From Candidatus Gastranaerophilales bacterium (GTDB lineage: Bacteria > Cyanobacteriota > Vampirovibrionia > Gastranaerophilales > Gastranaerophilaceae), in assembly GCA_910588555.1 (NCBI GenBank), contig CAJUPC010000036.1:1-16645 (forward strand): 16,645 nucleotides of DNA. Direction: 5' to 3'. The position numbers were made by a program, and so were the translations under genes. Positions 1 to 7,924 of the stretch are shown piece by piece. Below the pieces are notes generated by a model. It did no database searches, was not told the origin of the DNA, and saw only the letters and a program-made list of their open reading frames with translations. Position 1 is the stretch's first letter. Every line of letters starts with the position of its first letter.

Positions 1-818
1 TAATTTATCGCACACGTCTTAACACCGCACTTTAAAGCGCAGAGAATAGCATGAAATCGCATTGCAATAAAATATTCCAGTTTAGAAATTCTATTAACAA
101 TATCATCAGTTATAATTTCGGTTTCTATTTCTGAATTAAAAGATTTTAAAATATTTTCAAAACGTCTGCAAACAGCTAAATCTAGAGCTTCCTGCAATGA
201 AAATATTTCAACTTTTTTGTCAGAAAACTTTGTAATTATCAAAAGTGCAAGCTTCTGCAATAGATTTTCGTTCATTGTTTTAAAATCTCGCAATTGAATT
301 CCAACAGAGTTTGTTTTTTCATTCTGTGTAATTTTTACTGAATAAATCGGATCGCAAACAAGTTTTGCGTCAATTCCCCATTTATTCAGCAGAAATAAAC
401 TTTTTTCATCTCTAACCGTAACCAAATCACATTTTTTCAACAAGTTTTTAACAATAATTTGCGCAAATTTATTAGTTATTGGCCCTATTCCTTGTGAATA
501 TATAATAACTTTTTTATTAAAAAGCAAAGCTAATGCAATAACAAGCGAATAATAAACAAGACTTTTTAGACTTGTTGCATCCTGTAAAAGACTTCCGCCG
601 CCTGAAATTAAAACATCGCATGTTTTTATTGTTTCAATAACATTTTTAATATCAAAACTTCTCACAGCTTTTACACCGTAAGTGCTTGTAGTATATTCGG
701 TATCACTTGAAAACACAGTTATATCATGATTTTTAAAATGATTAATTAATACAGAAAGAATAGCTTCATCACCGAAATTTTTAAAACCGTAATATCCTGA
801 AATTGCAATTTTAACCAT
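1..818 (-). CDS. csaB: Polysaccharide pyruvyl transferase CsaB (C-terminus cut by window edge)
   Basis: CsaB-family enzymes transfer pyruvate from phosphoenolpyruvate to a cell-wall polysaccharide; in Firmicutes the ketal anchors S-layer (SLH) proteins, and cyanobacteria carry homologues. The reverse-strand frame stays open from the ATG at 818 to the window edge, giving 272 residues. It begins MVKIAISGYYGFKNFGDEAI, has the GGGSLLQD loop at residues 73-80, YSQGIGP at 107-113, CDP at 155-157 and MRFHA near residues 253-257, all typical of the family. Family members are around 350-370 residues, so roughly a quarter is missing. The ATG overlaps the kdgK stop by 8 nt (ATGGTTAA) and has a good SD (AGAGGAAA) inside the end of kdgK, so translation is probably coupled. 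The polysaccharide substrate cannot be inferred from the window. Confidence 0.88.
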   Translation of the reverse strand, partial: MVKIAISGYYGFKNFGDEAILSVLINHFKNHDITVFSSDTEYTTSTYGVKAVRSFDIKNVIETIKTCDVLISGGGSLLQDATSLKSLVYYSLVIALALLFNKKVIIYSQGIGPITNKFAQIIVKNLLKKCDLVTVRDEKSLFLLNKWGIDAKLVCDPIYSVKITQNEKTNSVGIQLRDFKTMNENLLQKLALLIITKFSDKKVEIFSLQEALDLAVCRRFENILKSFNSEIETEIITDDIVNRISKLEYFIAMRFHAILCALKCGVKTCAIN

Positions 819-1752
819 TGTTTCCTCTATATATTGAATAAACTTCGTCTTTATAAGGAATTGATTTTATAGCCCCGATACCTTTAGCCTGCAAACCGGC
901 AGCAATTGAAGCAAATTTTACAGACTCAAAAGGGGTAAAACCGTGGGTTAAAGCATGTAAAAAGGCACCGTTAAATGCATCTCCCGAGCAGGTTGTATCA
1001 ATATACTCTGTTGTATAGAATTCAGTAAATACGATATTACCGTTGTATCCGGTATAATATCCGCTATGCTCACCTGATTTTAAAACTACAATTTGAATTC
1101 CCGTGTCCCACAGCTTTTTGATAATATTTTCGGGCGAATCAACTTCCAAAATTCTTACTGCATCTTTAAGACTCATGAACAAAATATCCGTGTAAGGATT
1201 TACTCGGTTAAAATTTTCTTTAGCCTCTTCCGATGTTGTTATTGCCGAATAGTAATTCGGATCATAAGCAGTCATTACAGAATTTTCTTTTGCTGTTTTA
1301 AAAGCAAATTCAACAGCTTCATTAGCAGACGGAGAAAGTGATTGAGTTATCCCTGAAGCATAAACCACACCTGCATTTTTAATATATTCTTCATCAATAT
1401 CATCAATTGAAAGTTTTGAGGGTGCAATTTTCTTTCTATAATATACTATCTCTTTTTGGTCAAGCGTGGGTCTTGCAATAATATAAAGCCCGTTTGATTC
1501 GTTTGAAAGTTTCACTTGAGATATATCCAGTCCTTCTGTCTTCCAGCTTTCAAGCAAGAAATCTTTAAACGGGTCATTTCCGACTCTTGTAATAAACCCG
1601 ACTTTGGAGCCCATTCTTAAAGAAGCAATCGCAGCAGCAAGTGCGTCACCTCCATAATATTTATACAAACATCCTGCAGTCATCATTTTAGAATTGGTTG
1701 ATAATTCAATCAAACTTTCTCCGACTGCAACTATATCGAGTTTTTCTGCCAT
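811..1752 (-). CDS. kdgK: 2-keto-3-deoxygluconate kinase, PfkB family
   Basis: PfkB-family sugar kinase of 313 residues that would phosphorylate 2-keto-3-deoxygluconate (KDG) with ATP to KDPG in the cytoplasm. The N-terminal family signature is visible (GGDALAAA at residues 34-41, then RMGSKVGFITRVGNDPF). GLYIIARP and the following YYRKKIAPSKL (from residue 88) match the substrate-binding region of KDG kinases, and DPNYYSA (164-170) corresponds to their DPNYR segment. The C-terminal ATP/anion-hole motif is DTTCSGD (252-258), with D258 as the expected catalytic base; Cys replaces the usual Gly. It lies 2 nt downstream of the aldolase gene, with SD AAAGG in that gene's 3' end. The aldolase neighbour strongly favours KDG over fructose or ribose as substrate. 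Confidence 0.85.
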   Translation of the reverse strand: MAEKLDIVAVGESLIELSTNSKMMTAGCLYKYYGGDALAAAIASLRMGSKVGFITRVGNDPFKDFLLESWKTEGLDISQVKLSNESNGLYIIARPTLDQKEIVYYRKKIAPSKLSIDDIDEEYIKNAGVVYASGITQSLSPSANEAVEFAFKTAKENSVMTAYDPNYYSAITTSEEAKENFNRVNPYTDILFMSLKDAVRILEVDSPENIIKKLWDTGIQIVVLKSGEHSGYYTGYNGNIVFTEFYTTEYIDTTCSGDAFNGAFLHALTHGFTPFESVKFASIAAGLQAKGIGAIKSIPYKDEVYSIYRGNNG

Positions 1753-1754
1753 GA

Positions 1755-2363
1755 TTAACCTTTCAATTCAGAGACTATTTTCTTGGCTCTTGCAGTAATT
1801 TCAGACAACGAATAACCGTCATACAAATCTCTGCCGACTCCGACAACTTTAGCTCCTGCATTAATATATGAATGAACCTCATTAAGTTTAACATTACCCA
1901 AAGGCATAATATTTAAAAACGGCATAGGTCTTAACAAATCTTCAACATACATTGTTCCGCCCATAGCAGTAATCGGATAAACTTTTATAAGCGGAATTCG
2001 TGATTTCCAAGCGTTGTATGCTTCATTTGCAGTTGTAGCACCCGCAATAAAAGGGATTTGTTTGTCTTTTGAAAGTTTTAACAAATTTTGCGAAAAAATC
2101 GGCGATGATAAAATTTTTGCACCTGACTGAATTGCTGCTTCTGCCTGCATAGAAGTAATTATGCCTCCTGCGCATACATCTGCAGATTTTGAAATTTCTT
2201 TAACAGCCTCAAATACTGACGGATGTTCTGCATTAATTTCAAGAATTTTTATACCGCCTTCTATTAACGCATTAGCAATATCGATTGCTTTTTGCGGCTC
2301 TTTACTTCTAATTATTGGAAAAATTTTCTCCTCTGATAACTTTTTAATTAAATTTTCTGTCAT
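1755..2363 (-). CDS. eda: KDPG/KHG aldolase family protein (divergent active site)
   Basis: A 202-residue class I aldolase of the KDPG/KHG (Eda) family, close to the usual length of about 210. It would split 2-keto-3-deoxy-6-phosphogluconate into pyruvate and glyceraldehyde 3-phosphate. The expected general acid/base Glu is E42 (ILEIN) and the Schiff-base Lys is K127 (IKVYP). Two conserved features are altered: the LEVTLRT segment reads LEINAEHP, losing the Arg that contacts the substrate carboxylate, and the phosphate-binding PTGG segment reads MPLGNV (residues 153-158). The substrate may therefore be a different keto-acid. The gene is first in an operon with kdgK (2-nt gap) and csaB. SD AAAGGAT lies 7 nt before the ATG, downstream of a good extended -10 promoter. 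Confidence 0.8.
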   Translation of the reverse strand: MTENLIKKLSEEKIFPIIRSKEPQKAIDIANALIEGGIKILEINAEHPSVFEAVKEISKSADVCAGGIITSMQAEAAIQSGAKILSSPIFSQNLLKLSKDKQIPFIAGATTANEAYNAWKSRIPLIKVYPITAMGGTMYVEDLLRPMPFLNIMPLGNVKLNEVHSYINAGAKVVGVGRDLYDGYSLSEITARAKKIVSELKG

Positions 2364-2386
2364 AAACTATCCTTTTTTTGAGATTT

Positions 2387-2395
2387 ATTATATCA
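2387..2395 (-). promoter_or_regulatory. Extended -10 promoter for the eda-kdgK-csaB operon
   Basis: On the minus strand the sequence reads TGATATAAT, a perfect -10 hexamer with the extended-10 TG. Transcription would start near 2380, giving a leader of about 17 nt that contains the eda SD. The -35 region (about 2410-2416, TTTTCA-like) is weak, as is common for extended -10 promoters. Confidence 0.55.
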
Positions 2396-2416
2396 TAAAA
2401 TAAAGGGATATGAAAA

Positions 2417-4363
2417 ATGAAAATATTTAAGGGAAAAGCTTTCTTTTTTAAATCAATACTGTTTCACATATTTTTGGTGACAATTATAGCAATTGTATCA
2501 TTAAGTTTTTGGGAAAACCCGATATACGATACAATCGTAAATTCTTCATCTGCAACAATTAACGGCTCTAAAGATATTTCACTTGTCATAATCGATAATA
2601 AGTCTTTAGAAAATTACAGGTGGCCATGGGCACGTTCGTTGTATGGCGAGATTTTTGAATACTTTAATAATTACACAAATGCTAAAGTTGTCGTATTTGA
2701 CTCTGTTTTAAACAGTTTAGATAAAGAGCATGCTCCCTCCTCCGATAATTTCTTTTTTCAGACCGTGGGTAAATCAAAAAATTTCATTGGCGGTTATATG
2801 GCACGACCTGATGAATATGAAAATCCATCAGACGGCGAAGAATATGACAATGAATTCCACAAGAAATTTTCAATTGATTTATCAGATAAGAGAACATCAG
2901 ATAACACCAGAACAAGCAGTTACAACAGTCTGACAATGTTCCCCAAACCTTATTTTGATGCACAAAAATATGCCGGCTCAGTAAATCTTGACTTAAATCC
3001 GATTGACGGAGTATTGAGAAATTCAAGCGATTTAATAAGCTATAACGACAACTTTTATCCTTCGCTGGCTCTCAGAGCTTATATGCTTGCAAATAATACT
3101 GAAAAGCTTACGCTTACAAATAAACATTTAGTGGTTGATAAAACAGGATTAAAAATTCCTGTCTTTAAAGATAACGGTGACATAAAACATAATATTAAAT
3201 TCTATAAACTTCTTCCAAATTCCGAATATTCACATGAAAATTATTCGGCAATTGATATTATCAATTCAAACAGACTTATTAAATCAGGTAAAAAAACTAT
3301 TATAAATCCGAAAGAATTTGATAATAAATTTGTAATTGTAGGCGCAAACGCACTTGGTGTTGAAGATGTGTTGGAAACTTCAATATCACTTAAACATCCC
3401 GGTGCGGATATTCAAGCTACAATTCTTGACAATTTCTTAAAGCAGGATTTTATGACAAGAATGACAACCGGACAAAATATTGCAATAATTATTTTGCTGA
3501 GTATTTTGACTTTCGTTGTTATACTTAATATGCCGTTTTTGCCTTCATTAATTACATTAATAGGTATGGCTGTTCTATATTTTATATTCTGCCTGTTATG
3601 CTTTAACAATAACATAATTCCTCTTGTAATAACTCCGCTTGCCGTTCAATTGAGTACAATGATTTTTGGTTACTCATACAGGTTTATTCTTGAGGGAAAA
3701 AATAAAGAAAAAATCAAAAATGCAATGGGAAAATATCTTTCACAAGATATTATGAAAAATGTTGTTCAAAATATCGACGATATTAAGCTTGGCGGCAAAA
3801 AAGCAAACGTAACGGTTTTATTTGCAGACATCAGAGGCTTTACAAGCATGTCAGAAAAAATGACTGCAGAAGAAGTTTCTGTAATTTTGAACGAATATTT
3901 TTCTGAAATTGAACCAATAATAACCAAATACAACGGCGTAATCAATAAATTTATCGGTGATGCCGTTATGGCAATTTTCGGAGAGCCCATTCAAGATATC
4001 AATCATCCGCAAAATGCAGTAAAATGCGCATGCGCAATGCTTAAAAAAGTAGAAGAACTACAAGAAAAATGGTTATTTGAAGGTAAGCCGAAAATTGAAA
4101 TCGGTATCGGAATAAATACAGGCGAAGCTTTTGTAGGTAATATAGGTTCCGAAAAGCGTCTTGAATACACTGTAATCGGTGATATGGTAAATTTAGCAAG
4201 CAGAATTGAAAGTTACAACAAGGTTTACAAAACAAATATGCTGATAAGTAGTTCGACATACTCACAAGTCAGCGATTTGGTTGATGTAATAAAAATTGCT
4301 GATGTAACTATTCGCGGCAAAGCTAAAAAAATGGATATTTACGAAGTTCTTCGTTTAAGCTAA
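2417..4363 (+). CDS. CHASE2-domain adenylate cyclase (class III)
   Basis: A 648-residue membrane protein that makes cAMP from ATP. One N-terminal membrane helix (about 11-29) leads into a CHASE2 sensor domain outside the membrane (about 35-345). Three closely spaced helices follow (about 352-425), then a short linker and a C-terminal class III cyclase domain (about 460-645). All catalytic positions are present: metal Asp471 in FADIRGF and Asp515 in FIGDAVMA, the adenine-selecting Lys511 and Asp589 (YTVIGD), and transition-state Asn592 and Arg596 in VNLASR. The Lys/Asp pair indicates adenylate, not guanylate, cyclase. Start at 2417: SD AAAGGG lies 9 nt upstream, while the ATG at 2410 opens a frame that stops after six codons. 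This architecture is common in cyanobacteria; the signal sensed is unknown. Its 3' end overlaps the convergent XRE gene by 4 nt. Confidence 0.9.
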   Translation: MKIFKGKAFFFKSILFHIFLVTIIAIVSLSFWENPIYDTIVNSSSATINGSKDISLVIIDNKSLENYRWPWARSLYGEIFEYFNNYTNAKVVVFDSVLNSLDKEHAPSSDNFFFQTVGKSKNFIGGYMARPDEYENPSDGEEYDNEFHKKFSIDLSDKRTSDNTRTSSYNSLTMFPKPYFDAQKYAGSVNLDLNPIDGVLRNSSDLISYNDNFYPSLALRAYMLANNTEKLTLTNKHLVVDKTGLKIPVFKDNGDIKHNIKFYKLLPNSEYSHENYSAIDIINSNRLIKSGKKTIINPKEFDNKFVIVGANALGVEDVLETSISLKHPGADIQATILDNFLKQDFMTRMTTGQNIAIIILLSILTFVVILNMPFLPSLITLIGMAVLYFIFCLLCFNNNIIPLVITPLAVQLSTMIFGYSYRFILEGKNKEKIKNAMGKYLSQDIMKNVVQNIDDIKLGGKKANVTVLFADIRGFTSMSEKMTAEEVSVILNEYFSEIEPIITKYNGVINKFIGDAVMAIFGEPIQDINHPQNAVKCACAMLKKVEELQEKWLFEGKPKIEIGIGINTGEAFVGNIGSEKRLEYTVIGDMVNLASRIESYNKVYKTNMLISSSTYSQVSDLVDVIKIADVTIRGKAKKMDIYEVLRLS

Positions 4364-4593
4364 ATCTCTAAATTTTTAAATATTAAAAGCTCATAAGGTT
4401 CATATTCAAGCGCATTAGCTAACTTTTCGACAATATCTAATGTCGGTGCAGATTTTTTAGCCTCAATTTGTGTTAATGTTGCTCTTCCAATCCCTGCCAA
4501 TTCAGCTAATTTCTCTTGAGAGTAATTTCTTTTTACTCTCTCAAATCTTATTCTTGTTGCAAATTTTTGTGCCAAGGTTGATATTTTACTCAT
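4360..4593 (-). CDS. Small XRE/Cro-type helix-turn-helix regulator
   Basis: A 77-residue protein (86 if the upstream ATG at 4620 is used) that is almost entirely one HTH_3/Cro-C1 domain. YSQEKLAELAGI forms helices 1-2, GRATLTQIEAKKSAPTLDIV the recognition helix and turn, and VEKLANALEYEPYELL the closing helices. It should bind DNA as a dimer and has no sensor or enzyme domain. I prefer the start at 4593 (MSKISTLAQ): a TTGTCG-17-TATAAT promoter on the minus strand predicts transcription starting about 3 nt before this ATG, whereas the ATG at 4620 would lie inside the promoter. Neither start has an SD. A perfect 13-bp inverted repeat flanks this promoter and overlaps that of the divergent pilin-like gene, so autoregulation and control of that gene are likely. 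Confidence 0.85.
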   Translation of the reverse strand: MSKISTLAQKFATRIRFERVKRNYSQEKLAELAGIGRATLTQIEAKKSAPTLDIVEKLANALEYEPYELLIFKNLEI

Positions 4594-4634
4594 ATTGTCG
4601 TAATTATACCCAATTGACATTATTACGACAATAT
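4592..4634. repeat. 13-bp perfect inverted repeat, putative operator pair
   Basis: ATATTGTCGTAAT at 4592-4604 is repeated in exact reverse complement (ATTACGACAATAT) at 4622-4634, with 17 bp between and arm centres 30 bp apart, close to three helical turns. Each arm is itself a rough palindrome (ATTacgacAAT), as expected of a site for an XRE dimer. The left arm covers the XRE start and the end of its -10. The right arm covers the XRE -35 and sits in the spacer of the pilin promoter. Confidence 0.7.
4603..4631 (-). promoter_or_regulatory. Promoter of the XRE regulator gene
   Basis: Minus-strand TTGTCG (4626-4631) and TATAAT (4603-4608) are separated by exactly 17 bp. The predicted start of transcription is near 4596, so the mRNA would be leaderless or nearly so for the ATG at 4593. 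Both hexamers are overlapped by arms of the inverted repeat. Confidence 0.6.
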
Positions 4635-4642
4635 ATTATTAT
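4614..4642 (+). promoter_or_regulatory. Promoter of the pilin-like gene
   Basis: A consensus -35, TTGACA (4614-4619), is followed after 17 bp by TATTAT (4637-4642, five of six matches). Transcription would start near 4649, leaving a leader of about 53 nt before the ATG at 4702. The promoter overlaps the opposing XRE promoter, so polymerase could occupy only one at a time. Confidence 0.65.
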
Positions 4643-4701
4643 ATAAATATAGATGTAATAATAGTCAAATCTATAATTTTATATCAAAAGAGGATATTTG
4701 T

Positions 4702-5388
4702 ATGAAAAATTATGCTTTTACGTTAGCCGAAATTTTGGTAACTATTGGAATTATCGGAATTATTGCGGCACTTACACTTCCAACACTTATTCAAAATCAC
4801 AACAAACAGGTAGTTGAAACAAGGTTAAAAAGATTTTATTCTTCTATAAATCAAGCAATACAACTTGCAGAACTGGATTACGGCCAAAGAGAAGACTGGT
4901 TTAACTATTCGAATGTAGATACAGATAAAAACGGCAACGCAATATCTGGTAAATCATCCCAAACAAAATGGGTAAAAAAGTATCTTGTACCTTACATGAA
5001 GGTCGTAAAAATAGAAGAAGTTGATAATTTACCGATTATTTATTTCGCAGACGGCAGTTCTCTTGCTACAACGCATTGGGCTACTCTTAATGATTGGGCT
5101 TTTTTCCCCGGTAAATGCGTCAAAGAGAGAACTTATGCCAATATTGCAAAACATTGCGGAAAATGTGCATTTTTCTTTAATTATCATCCGATAAAAGACA
5201 GCGATAAAAACTGGAATAATATTGGAAAAAGTTTTGAACCGTATAAATATGGCTGGGATGGAACTTTAGAACAGCTTGAAGACAGCTGTTTTATCTCAAA
5301 TAACGGCTGCTGTAAATGTGCAGCGCTTATACAATATCACGGGTGGAAAATTCCTAAAAATTACAAGATAAAAGTTAATTACAGATAA
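4702..5388 (+). CDS. Type IV pilin-like protein with Cys-rich tail
   Basis: A 228-residue secreted or fibre-forming protein with a class III (prepilin) signal. It has a short leader MKNYA, then FTLAEILVTIGIIGIIAAL with the conserved Glu five residues after the predicted cleavage. The hydrophobic N-terminal helix (6-30) continues into an amphipathic stretch (about 31-62). The C-terminal part has seven cysteines (139, 152, 155, 196, 203, 204, 206), including CGKC and CCKC, suggesting disulfides or a bound metal, and many aromatic residues. It should be processed by a prepilin peptidase and assembled by a type IV pilus or type II secretion machine, neither of which is encoded here. SD AGAGGAT lies 7 nt before the ATG. 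It is transcribed divergently from the XRE gene. The family is common in Melainabacteria; the individual role is unknown. Confidence 0.82.
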   Translation: MKNYAFTLAEILVTIGIIGIIAALTLPTLIQNHNKQVVETRLKRFYSSINQAIQLAELDYGQREDWFNYSNVDTDKNGNAISGKSSQTKWVKKYLVPYMKVVKIEEVDNLPIIYFADGSSLATTHWATLNDWAFFPGKCVKERTYANIAKHCGKCAFFFNYHPIKDSDKNWNNIGKSFEPYKYGWDGTLEQLEDSCFISNNGCCKCAALIQYHGWKIPKNYKIKVNYR

Positions 5389-5398
5389 TTTTTTATTA

Positions 5399-5407
5399 TG
5401 CTAAAAT
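5399..5407 (+). promoter_or_regulatory. Extended -10 promoter abutting recG
   Basis: TGCTAAAAT is an extended -10 (TG at 5399-5400, hexamer 5402-5407) ending exactly 6 nt before the recG ATG, so the first transcribed base should be the A of the start codon. A 4/6 -35 match (ATTACA, 5378-5383) lies 18 bp upstream, inside the end of the pilin-like gene. Confidence 0.5.
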
Positions 5408-5413
5408 TATTAT

Positions 5414-7795
5414 ATGATTGACAATATCGAGCAGTTAAAAAAAGCGATAGAAATTGAAATTCAATACAAATATATAGATATTCACGGTAAAAAACAGGCT
5501 TTTTCAACTTTTATCAAAAACGAGGCTAAAAAATATTACAAACTGTCAAAGAAAAATCCTAAATGGGCTGTTCTTGTCGAAATGTTTGAACATTATCCTT
5601 ATGCAGGTGTCAACGAACGGAGAAAAAGCATTGACAGGCTTATTAAAATTTTAAAATCCGAAACGACCCCAAAATTTGATGAGGAACAAATACAAAAAGG
5701 TAAACTAAAACCAGCCAAAGACACTGATGTAATGTATATGAAGGGTGTTGGGCCTAAAATTGCATACAAACTAAACAAACTCGGAATTTACACTGCTCAA
5801 GATTTAATCATGTATTTTCCCAAAAAACATATAGATTATTCATCAAGAACACTTATCAGAAATCTTAAAGCAGGGGAAAATACAACTATTTTTGGTTACA
5901 TAAAATCAGTTTCGGCATTTAACACAAAAAATAAATTATCTGTTGTTAAAGTTACTGTTGCAGATGAAAGCGGACGGCTTGATTTAAGCTTTTTTCAGGC
6001 AAAATCAAACAGATTTATGCTTGAAAGAACTAAATCTCAATTTCCGGTCAATGCGGGTATAATGCTTTCGGGAACCGTTAAACTCAATAATTTTGATAAA
6101 AAATTAACTTTTGACAAACCGACTTATTCAATTATGACGGGTGAATTCTTAGAGGACAAGAATTCAAATTTAAATATTGCAAGAATTGTACCGATTTATT
6201 CGGTTTGCGAAGATTTGAGTATTAAGGTACTCAGACGCGCTATTTTCAACGCAATTCAAATGTATAAAAACGAAATTGAAAATATTATTCCTGATTTTAT
6301 CAGAGAAAAATATGGAATTTTAGATAAAAAAATTGCCGTGGAACAAATTCATTTTCCTGAAAGCATGGAACTTTTGGAGCAGGCAAGATTTTCACTTATC
6401 TTCGAAGAACTTTTCTTGATACAACTAAAACTTGTTAAACTAAGAGAACAAAATGCGGGAAATCATTCTGCTCTTGCGTTACAAATCAAGGAAGACGGGC
6501 TTGTTAAAAACTTTATAAACAGCTTGCCGTTTGAACTTACAGGAGGACAGAAAAGAGCTGTAAATGAAATTTTGAACGACTTGAATTCAGATATACCAAT
6601 GGCTCGTCTGCTTCAAGGCGATGTAGGAAGCGGGAAAACTGTTGTTGCGACAATAATGCTTCTTGCCGGTGTAGAAAACGGTTATCAGGGAGCAATTATG
6701 GCTCCGACAGAAATTCTTGCCCAACAGCATTATAATAATCTTCAAAAATGGCTTACTCCAATGGGTTTGAGTGTCGGTCTGTTTTTAGGAAGTCAGGGCA
6801 AAAAAGTACGTGAAAAATTCCGTACGGATTTGAGAAACGGTCAAATGAATATTGCAGTCGGGACACATGCACTTATTCAGGAAGATGTCGATTTTAACAA
6901 CCTTGGCGCAATTGTTGTCGATGAGCAGCACAGGTTTGGGGTTAAACAAAGAAATGTATTAAAGAAAAAATCTCAAAATCCGCAAATGCTTACTATGACA
7001 GCAACGCCGATACCGAGAACACTTGCATTAACTGTTCATGGAGATTTGGATTTGACCATAATTGATGAACTTCCTAAAGGCAGAAAACCTATTAAAACTT
7101 CACTTGTAACTTCACACAGAGGGGTTTATGACTTAATTCAAAAAGAAATTGAAGCAGGGCGTCAGGCTTATGTAGTTTATCCTCTTATTGAAGAAAGTGA
7201 AACACTATCTGCAAAGGCTGCAACACTTGAAGCTGAACGCTTGCAAAATGAAGTATTTCCGCAGTTCAAAATAGGACTTCTTCACGGAAAACTTAAAAAT
7301 GATGAAAAAGAGCAGGTTATGGCGGATTTTAAAGCAAAAAAATATGATATTTTAGTATCAACAACCGTTGTAGAAGTCGGGGTTGATGTACCAAATGCAA
7401 CCGTCATGCTGATTGAAAATTCAGAACGCTTTGGACTTTCGCAATTACACCAGTTGAGAGGGCGTGTGGGACGTAATGATTTGCAATCGTATTGTATTTT
7501 ACACACGGCTTCAAAATCACAGGAAACACGCGAACGTCTGAATATAATGACACAAACTAATGACGGATTTGTAATTGCAGAAAAGGATTTACAGCTCAGA
7601 GGACCCGGAGAATTCTTAGGAACACGTCAAAGCGGACTTCCTGATTTGATAATTTCAGACATTGTACGCGACGCAAAGATTTTGGAAACTGCACGTAACG
7701 AAGCAATTGATTATACAAAAAAATATAATATTGACGATTACCCGATGTTAAAAGAAGTAACATCTTTACAGCTTTTCAGCAGTCTGGACATCTAA
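5414..7795 (+). CDS. recG: ATP-dependent DNA helicase RecG
   Basis: RecG remodels stalled replication forks and branch-migrates Holliday junctions. At 793 residues it is about 100 longer than E. coli RecG because of an N-terminal extension (about 1-105), a feature also seen in cyanobacterial RecG. Next come a helix-hairpin-like entry (MKGVGPKIAYKLNKLGI, from residue 108), the OB-fold wedge domain (about 150-260), and the two helicase lobes. Walker A is GDVGSGKT (402-409), motif II is the DEQH box (503-506), motif III is TATPIPRT, and motif VI is QLRGRVGR. The C-terminal TRG-like segment with LRGPGEFLGTRQSG is complete. No SD precedes the ATG; the adjacent -10 predicts a leaderless mRNA, and no other Met lies nearby in frame. 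Confidence 0.96.
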   Translation: MIDNIEQLKKAIEIEIQYKYIDIHGKKQAFSTFIKNEAKKYYKLSKKNPKWAVLVEMFEHYPYAGVNERRKSIDRLIKILKSETTPKFDEEQIQKGKLKPAKDTDVMYMKGVGPKIAYKLNKLGIYTAQDLIMYFPKKHIDYSSRTLIRNLKAGENTTIFGYIKSVSAFNTKNKLSVVKVTVADESGRLDLSFFQAKSNRFMLERTKSQFPVNAGIMLSGTVKLNNFDKKLTFDKPTYSIMTGEFLEDKNSNLNIARIVPIYSVCEDLSIKVLRRAIFNAIQMYKNEIENIIPDFIREKYGILDKKIAVEQIHFPESMELLEQARFSLIFEELFLIQLKLVKLREQNAGNHSALALQIKEDGLVKNFINSLPFELTGGQKRAVNEILNDLNSDIPMARLLQGDVGSGKTVVATIMLLAGVENGYQGAIMAPTEILAQQHYNNLQKWLTPMGLSVGLFLGSQGKKVREKFRTDLRNGQMNIAVGTHALIQEDVDFNNLGAIVVDEQHRFGVKQRNVLKKKSQNPQMLTMTATPIPRTLALTVHGDLDLTIIDELPKGRKPIKTSLVTSHRGVYDLIQKEIEAGRQAYVVYPLIEESETLSAKAATLEAERLQNEVFPQFKIGLLHGKLKNDEKEQVMADFKAKKYDILVSTTVVEVGVDVPNATVMLIENSERFGLSQLHQLRGRVGRNDLQSYCILHTASKSQETRERLNIMTQTNDGFVIAEKDLQLRGPGEFLGTRQSGLPDLIISDIVRDAKILETARNEAIDYTKKYNIDDYPMLKEVTSLQLFSSLDI

Positions 7796-7924
7796 TTAGG
7801 GCATATAAATAGTAGTGGATATGATTGTAAACTAATGTAACAAATTTTGTTATATATGCAATTATCTAATTAATATATGCTTTATATATACATAAGAGAG
7901 TATAAAGTACAGGAGAGTAACATC
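7796..7924 (+). promoter_or_regulatory. Intergenic region with palindrome upstream of the unknown protein gene
   Basis: A very AT-rich 129-bp gap. It holds a 15-bp palindrome (arms TAACAAA and TTTGTTA around a central T, 7838-7852), several TATATA-like stretches between 7871 and 7890 that could serve as a -10, and a strong SD (AGGAG, 7911-7915) 9 nt before the ATG at 7925. No terminator hairpin for recG is visible. The exact promoter cannot be fixed by eye. Confidence 0.35.

Noticed and set aside
4648..4675. TATAGAT...ATCTATA hairpin in the pilin-like gene leader as a riboswitch or attenuator
   Set aside because: Only a 7-bp AT-rich stem with a 14-nt loop; too weak to support a regulatory RNA.
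7877..7924. Upstream ATG at 7877 as the start of the unknown protein
   Set aside because: No SD before it, while the ATG at 7925 has AGGAG at ideal spacing; the added 16 residues look like translated promoter DNA.
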